Part shown: positions 22,404 through 35,443 of the stretch, piece by piece
How the letters are laid out: every line of letters begins with the position of its first letter
Position numbering within the stretch: the first letter of the stretch is position 1
Origin: Triops longicaudatus
Lineage: Eukaryota; Arthropoda; Branchiopoda; Notostraca; Triopsidae
Length of the DNA stretch: 64,000 nucleotides
Assembly (NCBI GenBank): GCA_022885665.1
Contig: JAGQDJ010000010.1
Span: 248,001 to 312,000 of the forward strand
Reading direction: 5' to 3'
The notes under the pieces: generated by a model
Database searches by the model: none
Seen by the model: only the letters and a program-made list of their open reading frames with translations
Told to the model about the DNA's origin: nothing
Translations under genes and position numbers: made by a program

Positions 22404-23397
22404 TTTTGCAAAACAAATGAAAATTTCGTCCCTTAGGTCACCAAACAAACAACTTCGAATGTTTTGCAAGGATCCCTAAACAGTGAGCGAGATCATTCAA
22501 CAGCTCGCGGTTCCATTCTTCCGAAGCTTACGCGTTTACCCGTTGGAGCTCACTTTACGCGGAATAAGCGGGCTTTTTTACAGGGTTGTTTGCAGAAAAA
22601 ATAAATAAATAAATACCTAATAGCTAAAAATAAAAGGGATTTTTCTTTGTTGTAGTGCGGTAAGTTATTTGTGACGATATTTTGAAATATTTCCGATAGC
22701 GGTAAAAATAAATAAATAAATAATAATAAAACGAAGGTGTTCTGTACTGGATACGCAAAAGTACCATTCATTAATGATTTTCAGTCTGACGAAGTAATGC
22801 CGGAAGTTGTCCGTACGACGCTTCTATTATTTTTCATGCTTCCAAGGGCTGCTTTAAAAAATGGCGCTCTTGGTTGCTTTAAAAAAAAAAAGTAAAAAAA
22901 AAAATCTTCTGACAATAAACATTTTCACACAACGTAGCCTACGTTATCAAGTCCACAATGCAGTAAGGCACTTCAATAACTAAATTCCCTAAGAGAGTTG
23001 AAGACGAGAAAACATTGCAGATGCGATGTCGGTTGTCTTTTAAAACGGACAACTAAACTGGAGTGCAAGCCTTGCTTCTAAACACGGAAAGACTGGTGGA
23101 TAAGAAAGAAATCCTCATTGAAAAATCCTCTTTGTGGCCACAACATTGCCAAAACGAAATATCCGAACACCGAGTTTATTGGCTCAGAAATGTCGAAAAA
23201 TGTATAACCGGAAGACCAAAGATGGCGACGACTAGTTGCCGAAATGACTGTGTGTTCAGTCTATCATATAGAAAATATCCTTTGCAGCTTTTACTACACT
23301 GTGCATTTCAATGTATCATTTTTATAGTTCCAGTCGAATTTTTTATTGTTTTTACAGCTCTCGTTAAGATGTACTCGTTTCTCAAGAATTTATGTAT
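22404..23397. other. Spacer between BORCS6 and RCL1
   Basis: No gene is supported. A TTTATT at 23342-23347 reads AATAAA on the complement, about 50 bases after the RCL1 stop, and is a plausible poly(A) signal. The rest is AT-rich, with A runs near 22880-22905. Confidence 0.6.
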
Positions 23398-25029
23398 TTA
23401 TGTCGTTATTTTGGACAAGTTGATAAACCCAACTCCTAAGCACGTCATGACAACTTTATCGGCTCCAATCTTCAAATCGTCGTCTTCGTCTCGCGTCTGC
23501 GTCTCCATTTTGAACATGGTTCCGAAGAAATCTCGAATGTGTTGCAAATAGCGTATCCTACAACGAAATTACGTTACAACCACCAATATACTATCAGGTT
23601 TTCTCGTATTTAAGGCGCAAACTTACGTATAGGGCGAAAGGGGACCTATCTGGATCTTTGAAATGTCCTTTTGGCTCAAAGTCATGTGCAACAATGCCAA
23701 ACTCTGCACATTAGAATCCACGCATCCACCACGGTATATTTCTTCCAACAATGCTTGTGCGCCTTTTATGCCAATATCCTCTGCCAAAGAAGGTGGTTGA
23801 TCAGGTCCCGGTACTACAGAACACGCTTCTGCGGACAACATCGTGCCGTTCACAGTTTCTGCCGTTAAAACGATACCAAAACCTTTCAAGGAAATAAAAA
23901 TCAATTTAAATAAGTACTTCAAAATTTGCAGCCAATTTCAAATTAAAATTATAGAAACTCATATTACCTGGTGACAATCCACTAGCACCTCCTTTACGGT
24001 GATCAGTTAGGATAAATACATCCGATAAGTAATTCAGCAACAGGCCTTTCGCTGATTCAACGATACGATTGGCTAACGCTGGAGAAACGCGCACCGCCCA
24101 CGCGACACCACGAATTTTCTTAATTTTTCCTGGATCCAAATACTGCAAAAAATAATAACAAACAAAAACATCATTGTAAATACGCGATAATTAATAAATA
24201 AAAAAGGAGTGTAAATAAATAATTATCTAAAAATTGAAAAAAATCCAAGAACAAAATATACACAAAATAACCAATATATTGAAAATAATCTCATAATACA
24301 AAGTAATAAATCACAAGGTATGAAAACGGAAGGATGAATTATTAACAAAAGAACGTTAATTTACTTGAATAGCTCTTAACTGCTTCCTGACAGGGCAGGA
24401 AAAAAATATTTCTCCACCTCCTTTCGGCGCAGCTCCTCGTTTATTGATTCTGAATTCGAGGCCTTCGTCAACAATGAGGAATCTTTTGAGGAGTGGTAAT
24501 CCACTGGATTTCATCGTGTCGACTGACGGATCAGCCTGTTTCGTAATCCAGAAATTAATTTAAACAATTAAAGTAAATACAAAAGAAATATTACATTGTC
24601 GTTGGTGATGCCTCGTAAGGTAATGCGTAAAGGTTTCTTGCAAAATGGGCCTAGTGCGAATAGGGGTTCTAGATAATAGCCAATACTCCTTTGCACGGAG
24701 CAATCGTGATCCAAATTGCCCCCAGTGAGCAAGCCTGGCTGGAAAAACAGCGCTGTACCAGTTTCACTGACTTCAATAATGGAACCGTTGGTTATTTTGT
24801 CAAAAAGACGCAGCAGACTGGCTTCGTACTCTGTTTAAATTGAGAAAAATACATTAGGAATAGAATTTGGTGGGGAGAAGGTACCTTTTAAGCCAGGATC
24901 GTCTTCTTTTGATCTGATTTTGGTGATTTTTACCGGTCTGCCACTTAGTACGGAGAGAACTAAGCGTTGTCTAAGGCAAGAGCTGCCTTCATAGTTTAGT
25001 AAAAGCGTATTTCCACTGTTTTTCGTCAT
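23398..25029 (-). CDS. RCL1: RNA 3'-terminal phosphate cyclase-like protein
   Basis: Coding exons on the complement are 25029-24885, 24830-24595, 24535-24365, 24142-23968, 23882-23627 and 23557-23398, giving 380 residues (human RCL1 373). It works in the nucleolus with BMS1 in early pre-rRNA cleavage needed for 18S rRNA; it is not an active cyclase. Conserved stretches in order: LRQRLVLSVLSGRPVKI, DHDCSVQRSIGYYLEPL, RGITND, KRGAAPKGGGEIFFSCPVR, YLDPGKIKKIRG, VRVSPALANRIVESAK, EEIYRGGCVDSNVQSLALLH and GPLSPYT. The C-terminus VVMTCLGVGF lacks the catalytic His motif of true RtcA cyclases, as expected for RCL1. The start is the Met before TKNSG; a 5' extension of the frame is not conserved. Confidence 0.95.
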
Positions 25030-26049
25030 TTTTGGAACTGCTATTTTGTTTATCCCCTGAATTACCACGTGTAGGGGTACCAACTTTGATTATTGTCATA
25101 CTAGGTACTAGATGGCACTGTGGTCTGCTAAATTAAAAATGTATCATGTACCAGGGTAGGACTTACAATCTGACGCAGAGCTAAGCAAAGGATAGCACAG
25201 GGATGACACACATGTCACCCGTTTCGAAAGAAGTCACATGATCCGTATGAAACACCATACAGGTATTATTAAAAAAAAAATATATATTCTGACAGTAAAG
25301 TTGTTTAACTTAACATATTACACTGAACGTCTGGGTCATTTAAAATATGGATTATTATATCAGTTTCAATGAAAAAGATAATTCGCTTTCTATGTGGAAA
25401 GTTTACTCATTTTTTGTACCACTTAACTAAGCTCTATCAACAAGAATACGAGCAAAGACTAAATATTCACAAGTAGATAATAACATCCATGAGTGCAGCT
25501 GTAAAGAGGCATGAAAAACATAAAAGTAAATAAAAAATCACCAGTACATTTTCGAAGACAGGCGAGACAACAAATGGAACAAAATCCATTCAAAACACAT
25601 ATCTAAACAGTTTAACGATACAACATTGAGAACGATGTACAAGAATATAAATAACAACATTTAACAGAACAAAATGACATAAGCATGAACCAAAAACTAT
25701 ATAATAACACGCCTGCAACTTTTCGTGACGCGCCCATTGAGAAAAGTACAAGATTAAATAAGATTATGACAATAAAATGCAAGATCTCAACTTCGGTTAT
25801 ATGTGAGGAAAAAAATTCAACAAAAAATACAATTAAAACGCCAAACATACAACAATAAATGTAGTGCCAAGGAATGGAAACAAAAACAATTTCTAACTAG
25901 ACAAATTGTACACCGGCCTTCAACAAGATTTTACAAATTTCATAACACAGCAGCAACTTTTTGGAACATCAATTCAACGAAAGAAAAGATTACTGGTAAG
26001 ATAACATAAATTGGTATTTTTTTAATTAATTGTGTATGCGCCTAAAATG
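25030..26049. other. Spacer between RCL1 and the ionotropic receptor
   Basis: About 1 kb of AT-rich DNA. The short frames at 25612-25848 and 25803-26009 match no family. I see no RNA gene or repeat. Confidence 0.6.
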
Positions 26050-29000
26050 TTACTTTTGTGTGCCAGAAGTTTTGACAATAATTAGTTCAAGGATAAATGC
26101 AGCTAAAGCTGCCAAACACCCGATTCCCAAAACCGCAAAAGCGGACATCAATTGACTTAACGTCAATTTAACGTTGGTGAGGAAATCTTTAATGGGCACT
26201 TTGCAGTGCTCTCGAAAACGGGGCAGTCCATTGCCACTATATTTCATGAAGTAATTTATGAAGCCAGCATCAATGATGCGTCGAAGCCTAGAGAAGATGG
26301 TACGATAGTTGAAAAGATGTTAGCGTAAGTACTTAAGTAGGATACTTGTCATTTATTGCCAGGTAGTAAGGACTTCCCTTCTGCATTGTAAGGGTTGAAT
26401 ACACGTAGTTCATTGGCTTTTTGATTATCATGATGCTACAAGTTCGGGTTTCCTTGAACAAAATGTTTCCGTAATGGGTGCCAGTGTATTCGTTCTATAA
26501 GATCGTTAATGGATATAGCGTATATTCGTTGTGCTGATAAGCTGTTGCTTTTACCAAAGCAAACGCGTATCGCCCGGAAGCAACTTTAGCAATTCCGTCC
26601 TCGTAATTCGATGCAAGGTGTTGTTTGACGTTGCTGCGCATACGATCGCCAATTATTTTGTAAGCACCTGAAGTCGCTGTCTGAAATAGGACGAGGTGAA
26701 CTGATTCGAAGAGTTATCATCTGTTAACATGGATACTGACCAGCAAGTGCATAAGTATGGTGCTCCCCGGCATCATAATAATATCCAATTCGTTAGTACG
26801 AGCCAAATCGTCGATAGAGTTCACAAGCGGCATCAATTGAGGTACCGTCAAGAAAGAAGTTAATTGAGAATTGTATAAATAGACGAAAAGTAAACCAGTA
26901 ATTCCCCAAATACCGGCAACGAGGCGACTCTTGTGCGTTCTGCCAGGACATTCTAACCCTGTAATTCCAATGAGCTACTCAGTAAATTCATTCATAAATA
27001 GGGCTTATGCCAATCTTAGTTGGCGGTTATGGTGCGCAAGTGCAGCAGCCAACATTGTTGGAACGTTTGTTACACCTGATAACTGTCAAACGGATACCAG
27101 TGAATCTTCTTTTATATTACTTATTTGAGTAACTATACATTTGTTTCATCAGACTTCCCCTCTCGTTTGTATAGAATGAAAGCTGTTGATAAATAGGATT
27201 TTCTTTCAGTGCTTGGAACTAGTTACGCCCTGTGGACGAGTTCTGAGATTCCAGATAGGCTTGCCTGATTCCAGGTAGGCTTGCCTAAGTAAATGTCTGA
27301 AAATTTCAATTTGCACTAATTTGTCTGTAGTGACTCTTGCAACTAATTCGCCAAAATAGTAAAAACAGCAGTGCCATAGTGATGTCATCTCTGGAACGAA
27401 CCCAATCTTGAAAAGCGGTATGCAGTGGCTTTAAGGTTATACAACTTAGACCTAAAAATAATAATTAAAAGTGTGTTTATGGTATTCTAGCGTGTTTAAG
27501 CAGCAATATCAATACATTGTATCGTGTGTTCTGTTAACTGTGGGTGGACACAAGAAAAGCCCGTTCCACACTGGCTGATAATTTCAAGGGGTATGTTGTG
27601 ACTCGGGAAAATTAGATCTTATGTGTATCTTCGTGGGGCGTCTTGCGGTAGGCAAGAAGTTCCTGAAAGTTCCTTGACGATAAAAAAAAAAGAAAAAAGA
27701 AAAAGGAAATCAAAGCTCTGAACCAGGTTTGAATGTAAACAATTCTTCGAGAAATGGCGACTCTGTCACTAGCGCACCCTACCAGCCAACCGAGAGCTAA
27801 GACTGGTATAAGCCCTATTCTCACAGATATTCTTACCGTGTACTTTTCTATTACTGTAATACGAGATTCTCTATTTTCAAGGTAAGAAAAAAATAACCGC
27901 AAATGTTGTACCTTGGCATGTAGTTAGTCCGTAAGTGTATAGAAAAGATTGCGAAAACGCTTGCGAAAGTGATTTGTTTCTGGTTCTCATGTACGCAGCA
28001 AAAGTAAGAGTAAGCGTTATGAGAGTCATGGTAACGAGAAAGCATAGCCAAACCTGATCATTGCTTATGTCAACTTCGATTAGACAAAAAATAAATGCCT
28101 TGCAAAAACTTACAGTTGGTGTAAATGGCCATGTACTGGCCAATAAACTGCGTGCTTCTTTCGGGTAAGGAATGATGAGAGTGAGAGAGACAGTGGTCAG
28201 AGGGGTGGAATAATCTACTACTGAGAATTTGTCCGCCTCGATGGTTAGCGGTTGTAAATTTATGTCTGCTTCCTAATTAAGCAATTAATTCACTTACATA
28301 CATGTAGTAATTTGATTAACCACCTTTCTCTCGAGCATACCAATGGTTCCTCTCCAAGATCCGTTCGTGAAAGAGGGAGCTTCGAAAGTTGGAATTGTCA
28401 CATAGCTGCAACAATGTAAAAAAAAACTGTAAGAATGAAGGTTTTTTATTTTTAGCTATGTCTAACTTGAAGCCAAGGTTACTCGTCAGCATAGACATGA
28501 TTTCAAAATTATCCCCACTGACTTCAATTAATTTTCCTGTTTGCTTGTCCACCGTAATAGAAATGGAAGGTTTTTGATCACGGGCTGTAGCAATTAAGGT
28601 TTTTCCTTTGATAATTTCTTTGCTTTTGGCAGTGGCGTTTAGTTTCTCTAAGAGCTCAAGGAACACAATCGCGTTTTTGTATCCATGATTGGACAATTTG
28701 TGCCACAGATACTATAACAATTTCGGAATTACTTACATATTTTCGGTAGCTATAAATGCTGTACTTCTCTTTGACGCTCCGGTAAAGCAACGATGTCAGT
28801 TTTGTAATATCGCAATAAGAATTCAAGCATTACGTTAAACTTCCCTCGTGTTAAGTTTTGCAAAGTCTTAATCATTGATTTGCAACTTGCTCCTTTGAAG
28901 TTAAGCAAATTGCGTTGCTTGAAAAAAGGATTGCTTAAGGCAAAATCCTTGATTATTAACGCGTGAATACTGGTGACCTCTTTATCAAACTTCGCTAGGT

Positions 29001-29154
29001 CATTAGGTTCTAAAAATATAGAATTTAGTAATTCAAAAAGCTGTGAAATTAAAAATATCTGGAACATACCACATGTGACTTTCTTTCCCAAACTCACTAG
29101 CTCGCCAGTTCTGGCCCACAAAAGTACTAGAAGTGGAACCCAGTATCTTGCCAT
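26050..29154 (-). CDS. Ionotropic receptor (variant glutamate-receptor family)
   Basis: Coding exons on the complement are 29154-29070, 29009-28765, 28711-28467, 28405-28324, 28272-28114, 28053-27912, 26952-26741, 26680-26555, 26494-26346 and 26287-26050, giving 560 residues. It is expected in sensory neuron membranes as a ligand-gated cation channel subunit. Seen: a signal peptide MARYWVPLLVLLW; a short N-terminal part without a full amino-terminal domain; S1 with YVTIPTFEAPSFTNGSWRGT and QPLTIEADKFSVVDYS; helix M1 at 274-294; M3 ending YNSQLTSFLTVP (346-357), the altered SYTANLAAF motif of arthropod IRs; S2; and helix M4 near 524-552. The glutamate-binding Arg of S1 is Lys234 here. Subfamily not assigned. 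Intron 3 uses a weak GTTAGA donor; intron 6 is 959 bp. Confidence 0.88.
26953..27911 (-). other. Large intron 6 of the ionotropic receptor
   Basis: It holds a direct repeat of CCAG(A/G)TAGGCTTGCCT at about 27252 and 27272. Near 27760-27840 is a stretch shared in opposite orientation with 29790-29860 (TCTCGGTTGGCTGG core). No gene is supported. Confidence 0.5.
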
Positions 29155-29211
29155 GGTATAGTAACATTTGGTAGAATCTCTTAAACTAAATCCATGCCAG
29201 AGCTTCCTTCC

Positions 29212-29218
29212 TTTTATA
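29212..29218 (-). promoter_or_regulatory. TATA box of the ionotropic receptor
   Basis: The complement reads GAGTATAAAAGG, a near-consensus TATA box 58 bases before the start codon. This leaves room for a short 5' UTR. Confidence 0.55.
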
Positions 29219-30499
29219 CTCAATAGTCTGCTTTGACTTAAGTCGCAGAAAAAATTGCAAAGGAAATAAAAACAATTTTGTCAGCCAAGAGTTCAATTAC
29301 TTTCAAGTTCGCATCATCTATTAAAAGCTTCGTAGAAGGTTTTCCATGTTTAAATGACCTTTATCGCTTTTCCAACGACAGCCTACCGTGAAATGCTAGG
29401 GACCGGAATTTCATCAGTGTGCACAACTTATTTACGTCTTCAAATGGGAATCTTTAGGTTGCAAGGGATTCAGTTTTTCTTGAGATTTAAAACTCAACAG
29501 TTTCCTCTGCAAGCTTATCTTTACTAGCAGAAAGCTTGTAAGACAGATTATGGTCACCCGTATTGCTACCCGAGTAACACTTTTTCGCGAAGTATTATTC
29601 GTTAAAAAATAAATGTGATTCATCTATGGATTACCCTTATTAAGCGTCTAATAAATTATCCTTCCGACGTCTGGACATGTGAGCCGCAATTGAGTTATTT
29701 TTTTAGAGAATTTGGCATACTTTGCTGTTGCAAATAAAAGAGAAAGAAAACTAAACATTATTTTTATTTTAAAGGGATATTTTACAGGGAGACCATTAGG
29801 AGACGACATTTTCCTCCTGGATATACCAGTTTTAATTCTCGGTTGGCTGGCAACTTGCCCCAGTAGGCCTAACCGCTGCCGTGCAAAAAAGTTTAGACCT
29901 CAAATAGTTTGGTTCTATTCCGAGTATGAAGGTTTTATTGCCACAATGGATTTATTGGGAACAACGTACAAGAAATGTATCTTGCTTCGAATCTTTGTAA
30001 CATTAATAGCAGAAAAACGCTGCTTTCAAGTAATTGAATTCTTGAGGCTACAATCAAGAGCTTTTACATTTATAAAACAGCTCTTGAACTGATCAAGTGA
30101 TAATTAATTTAACCAGCTTGAAATGGAACTCTCGGAATTTGATCCTCTTTGGCGATGACTCACGACGGAAGTAATCGAGTGGCCTTTCGCGCAGTGTGTG
30201 ACAGGGAGACGATTTCGCGTGTGCCGCGGTGTGTTATTATTGTGGTAACCAAGCAGAGAACAGAGGAATGTGAGAAAATAAATTAAATAAGTTGCGATGA
30301 ACAAATATAATTTTATTTTCAGAAATTTCATTCGTAAGAAATACAATTCTTAAAATTATAGGTCTATTTTAATGCCAAGACAAAATTCGGTAAACGCGAT
30401 CTCGTGCAACCCTCAATTCTCGCTATTCTCTAATTTTCCTCAAAAGAACACAGTGCATGCATGCATGCATACATTTCGAAACCATAGTACCCATTTTTA

Positions 30500-31130
30500 G
30501 GGTTTGCGTGAAAGCAAGTTCAGTAGTGTCCTCCAATGAGCCCTATCTTGGATCACGGACGAATTTTCCGATCAATCCTCCCCGGGCTTGTTCGTCGTTC
30601 CCTACATGTGCATTGAAATCTCGTATCAGGATCAGTCGATCATTCCGTCACAGTGTGGAGGCGATTTGTTCAATGTTGGCCAAAATCTGGTCGTAATCAG
30701 CCTCAATGTTGGGTCCGTACACCTGAACGAGATCATTAGCCGTTTCCGAAGCCTTCCATCTTAATCTGAATAGCTGCTACCCTCTCATTGATGGTTTTCC
30801 ACTCCACGATCATTCAGGCCAGTGGGGGGCAACTGGGATCCCGACACCCGCCTATGCCCGCGTTTTAGGTCGACTCCGCTCCAGGAGAGAGTCCATCCGT
30901 GATCAAGGGTTAATTAGCCAGAACTTCTCCGCCTTATATTTTTGACGACTTCAGGTTCCTTCCCGTACAGAATGGTGACATTCCAGTGTCCGTTCCACAG
31001 GTCGTTTCCTTCGCTTGCCTTTAAGGCATTGGTTCGTGGACATAGTACAATCGGTGACAAGCTGCTGCCTACCCTAAGGCTGACGAAAACGGTTGCCTTT
31101 TGGTCGAAGCTCATAGGAATGGCCAACTGG
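30500..31130 (-). mobile_element. Decayed LINE endonuclease region (non-LTR retrotransposon)
   Basis: The complement carries the start of an AP-like endonuclease in several broken frames: WNVTILYGKEPEVVKNIRR near 31050-30990, IVEWKTINERVAAIQIKM near 30820-30760, then QILANIEQIAST and LILIRDFNAHVGNDEQA near 30690-30580. The Gly-Asp-Phe-Asn motif of the active site reads RDFNAHVG. Stops and frameshifts separate the pieces, so it is dead. No reverse transcriptase region follows, so the copy is cut off. The clade is not assigned. Confidence 0.7.
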
Positions 31131-34100
31131 GGTGCTACTGTTCAAGCACATGAACATCGTTGGTGAAAAACAAAAGTCATTATTACTGTATTATTATTTC
31201 GTTTCTAAATACCTTTATATTTGTATGAGTCCTATATTAATGAATTTCATTATTGCTTTCGCAGATTTGCTTTGTTGCCGCCAAGATTTAAGCGTTAGTA
31301 TGGTGGAAAATGTAATTCGCTTGGAATACACATTCGGTTGTTCTGGGATTAAAAAGGAGTGTTTATTCCTTATTCACATACTTTGAGTCTAAATTGCTTC
31401 ATCATCAATAACTAGATGCGTTTTTACTAAGAATACTTATAATTGTCATAACATTTTGACTCATCGACCCTCCACTTCCTCCGAATTTACTTGCTTTTTT
31501 TAATTACTTTCAACGAGAATTCCCTAGATGTAGCTGGTAACAAGCCGCAATGATGTGGCCGAAAACTCGCCGGTAGTTACATTCCATCGCTTTAATCAGA
31601 GGAATACGAACTAAAATGCTAAATCTGAAGAATCCGGATTGAATTGCAATGCTGTCGTTGATATCTAGATATGCATCTAAAAGGTCATCATAGTCATTTT
31701 TTATGTACTGTATTGAAGGACAAAATTCAGAAGATTTGCACGTTCCATGACTGATTTTCATTTTCATGCTCCTATTTTTTCAAACCCATGAAATGCAAGT
31801 TATTGATAATTGCGACATCACACTCACAGATAAGCGCGTTGAATAGCATGTTCATGAGCTGGAAAAATCCCCAACCCTACCAGAAAAATTTAGAAGTGTG
31901 AAAGCGCATCTTGGTGTTCATCTGAACGTATTTGGCTGATTAGCATGAACTAGTACATATGTGTTATAAAAGCAATTAGCATATTAGCCTGCATTAATTA
32001 AAAAGAAATAAATTTGGCAAAGATCCCACTCCGTGGGTTTGTTTACATGATGTGTTGGGTTAATTAAACCTGACAACAACTTTTTAAAGGCTAATACACT
32101 AGGATAAGTTGAATTGTTTCAATAATTTCATTTCCTGTTTAAAAAAAAGTTCAATTTCAACTGAATCACAAATATGTCTTATTTCCTGATTCTTGAATAG
32201 CTGTTTTTAGCGTCCAAAGAAGTCCTACATTTCTCGCATATTTTAATCGCTTTCTAAGCTTTAATGTCGCGATATTTCGTTTATATGCTTAGAGGCATAG
32301 TGGACTGGAGCTATAGGACCTAGATGATATTTTTTTATATATATATTTGTTATAGATGCTAATTAAAAGACGGGTACAAAGTTCAGCGTAACCCCGTGGT
32401 TCTCCGTACTCATCTTTCTTTTTTTACGAAAAACTTCAGAATGATTCTACAAATTGTATATATTTTGCTCTAAAACTACTTTTCTTAACTAACTAGGGAG
32501 CAGCAGTTAAAAAGCATAATTTTTCCCATGCAAACGTATTTGGCAATAATTTGTCTATTAGCTTAAATTTACTAAGAGTTTTGTTGGAAATGTTAAAGCC
32601 TAGTTATACACGAACAGTCACGAAAAATTTTACTGTCACAATTTTTTACAATAATTTTTAAAAATAGAAAAGGAGAGCGAAAACGGAAAATTCCAAAATA
32701 ATTCGATCATTAGGGCAAGTTGTGCGGGTTTGTCGTTTAAAATTTTAGTTATTGCACTTGTTTTCCATCGGCAACAGTCTCTCATATAAAGAAATGAACA
32801 CCGTTTTCATTTTGTATAAAAAATGTTATAGAAAGCCTTTGAACTTTCCTTTACACTTTCGATTCGTATGCTTTCGTGAATATCTAGCACATCGTAATGG
32901 CTCGCATGTGTTTTCGGTATGGAAGATTAAAAATTCCAATAGGAAACCTTAGTTTGCACCCCAGAGGTTGATTTCCTAGTAACCGAAGTATAATAAAGTC
33001 GAACCGTTCTTTGACATATCATTTGTATCACTAAGTCTTAGATTGAGTTAGTAGGAAAGCAACTCCTACGCATAAATTAAAAGTTTTGTGTCGGAATCTT
33101 CCACTTACTAAATCAAAACGACCTTTTAAACAACTGCAATGCGCTCTATTGCTCTATAACTATAAGCTTCGAAGTGGAAGGGGCGATTTTCTTGATTTTG
33201 GAGGCATTTTGTTATTTTTTTAAACACAAAATGGTATGAAAATTCGTTTTTTTACGAGATACCGTTTCTGGTAAAAAGTGAAAGCAATTATACTAAGGTT
33301 TGAAGCGAGAAACTCGTACGTGTCGTTACAAGCGTATTGCATGGGAATTTTCTGTTCTCTCCTTGTTGAAAGCTGTTTGATAATTTCCTAAAGTTTTTCG
33401 ACAGTAATGTTTTGCATAATAGTATTCGTGTAATGGCATTCTAGACATTTTAGAAAACTGTTAAGAAATTTGCAGCGATTGTACAAATTATTGCAACTTA
33501 TAGATAGAAGGGCGAAAATAATGTTTTTAAATTAAATTTTCATGGGGATTTGGGAAAGAGTACTCTCAGAGCGAAAATACTTTAAATCTGTTGAATCATT
33601 TTGACACATTACGTTAAATAAGAAAAACGTGTAGAGGACCCCTGTACTATGCTGAGCTTTGTATTTCTTTTTTATTTGTCGAATAGAAAGCTGAAAACAA
33701 ACTACGCATGATTCTTTTTTCTTCTTTCAGCTTCATGCCTTTGAACATTTGAACGAGATTTTGTGTTACTAAAATTTAGAAAATGCTTTAAATTTCCTAG
33801 AAATAAAGTGCTTCCTTTTTGACGCTAAAAGTAGCTGATCAGGATAACAGCAACTAAAAATTCTTTTGGGGTTAAGTCAAAAGAGAAAATTTTAAATTAG
33901 GAACTAAAAGTATTCGATAATTTATCTCATTTATCCTAGTATATTAGCCTTTATAATTTTTATTTAAATATATATAATTAGCCTTTAATCAGCAGGGCTC
34001 CTGAAAAGTTTGCCTTTGGGAGGCGAATGTGTTTGATAAACCAGGCTAACTATAGCTACGTTTGGGCGTGTCAAGAAAGTCAAGCACGCCCGACATATCT

Positions 34101-34261
34101 TCATTTAACATGCGCCCCATCTGATATGTTGACGCGAAGTTTTGACATAACGCAGCCGAAGAATAACGTCTGTAATCTTTTTAAAAGTTGCTTTAATAAT
34201 GAATTATACAATAATTCCTTTCAATACGACCATTAACAGAGAACAGTGCATTTGAAGCGCT

Positions 34262-35443
34262 ATGCATTTTGAAAAAAAGTTGGTTGAGTTGGTCAAAAGT
34301 TATCCTAATTTGTATAATCGACATGACCCTTCATACCCCGACTACGTCAAAGCTGAAAGTTGCTGGAAAGAGATCGCAAAGGCTTTAGGGTTATCAAGTA
34401 ACAAGAGCTATGAAATCTATTTCCTAGCTACATTTTTCTTTTGGTCAGCCATTGTTAATAATAGAGCGAAAGAACGCTGGATCACGCTAAGAAACCGATA
34501 CACCAAAGAACTTCGTAAAGTGAAAGTGCTTGCTGCCTCCGGGACCGAACCGCGCTCTTCATGGCAATATGACGACTCGCTGACATTTTTGGAGCCACTT
34601 ATCGACACGCGAAGGTAACATACGCAGGAATTCACCGAAATTTCCCTCTTCCTGCTCTTAATTTACCATTTTCACGAAATGTGGTGTCAAATGCTTCCGC
34701 AGAATGCACCGTTACCATGTTTGATCCTTGGTGTTCCCGCCATTTCGGGCAGCCGTTCCTTTTAAGTGAAGTTCACAGCTTGCTGCTTGTCCCGGTAATC
34801 ATTGTCCTCTGTCCAGTAGTCGACTAAACTTCTTTATAGAGGGAAAATTTTAAAAAGTCTTTGCCCGTAAATGACGAGAACATTCATACATGATATAAGA
34901 TGGCGGTTGTTCTGTCTTTCGAGATTACGGCATTTAAAGATCTACCTCTGCGCGTCATAAGTTTTCTCCATTAACTCAAATCGACAGCGATACGGAAGGA
35001 AACAAGTCCGAATCAACTCCGGTAACCAAAACTACAGATGCATGCAAAGTAATTTAAATTTATCCTTGTAGACTACGAATCTAAGCCCAGCACCGGCAAC
35101 GACGCCTGTTACCCCTAAAGTCGTTTTGCGTCCTAGCACGCAAAGGAAGTTGTCTCCAAAGTTAACAACACCGACACTTACTAACGACGTTGCCCTGCAA
35201 CCGACTAGGAACGAAACAAGTTGCATTATTTTGAAACCTATTGGGAACAGCATCGTGAATAGCCCTAAACCTCCGCCATGTGACATAATTCAGAGTTTCT
35301 TGAATGGCTTAGCACCCAGTCTACGGAATCTAAGTCCCGCAAGACAACTGAAATCGAGGAAAATTATTCAAAATATCGTCTTCGATTTAGAAGAGGAAGA
35401 ACTAATGGAATCCCAAACTGATTCCCCTAAAATTTCTTCATAA
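34262..35443 (+). CDS. MADF-BESS domain transcription factor
   Basis: Coding exons join 34262-34397, 34449-34614, 34988-35048 and 35072-35443, giving 244 residues. Residues 3 to about 72 form a MADF domain (a SANT/Myb-like DNA-binding fold): FEKKLVELVKSYPNLYNR, SCWKEIAKALGLS, then RAKERWITLRNRYTKELRKV. The C-terminus has a BESS motif, FLNGLAPSLRNLSPARQ followed by KIIQNIVFDLEEEE, a protein-interaction element usual in this family. Together they mark a nuclear DNA-binding regulator of the type expanded in arthropods. Intron 1 (51 bp) happens to stay open, so a naive frame reads through it. Exon 3 is short and its acceptor is weak. AATAAA lies at 35661-35666. Confidence 0.85.

Larger units (their letters stand above)
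29155..34261. other. 5.1-kb spacer with repeat remnants
   Basis: Apart from the receptor TATA box, a shared repeat near 29790-29860 and the LINE fragment at 30500-31130, I see no gene. The 126-codon open frame at 29712-30092 overlaps the shared repeat and matches no family. 31400-34200 is AT-rich, with no clear feature. Confidence 0.55.

Noticed and set aside
29712..30092. 126-codon plus-strand frame
   Set aside because: It matches no family, overlaps a dispersed repeat and has no splice or promoter support.
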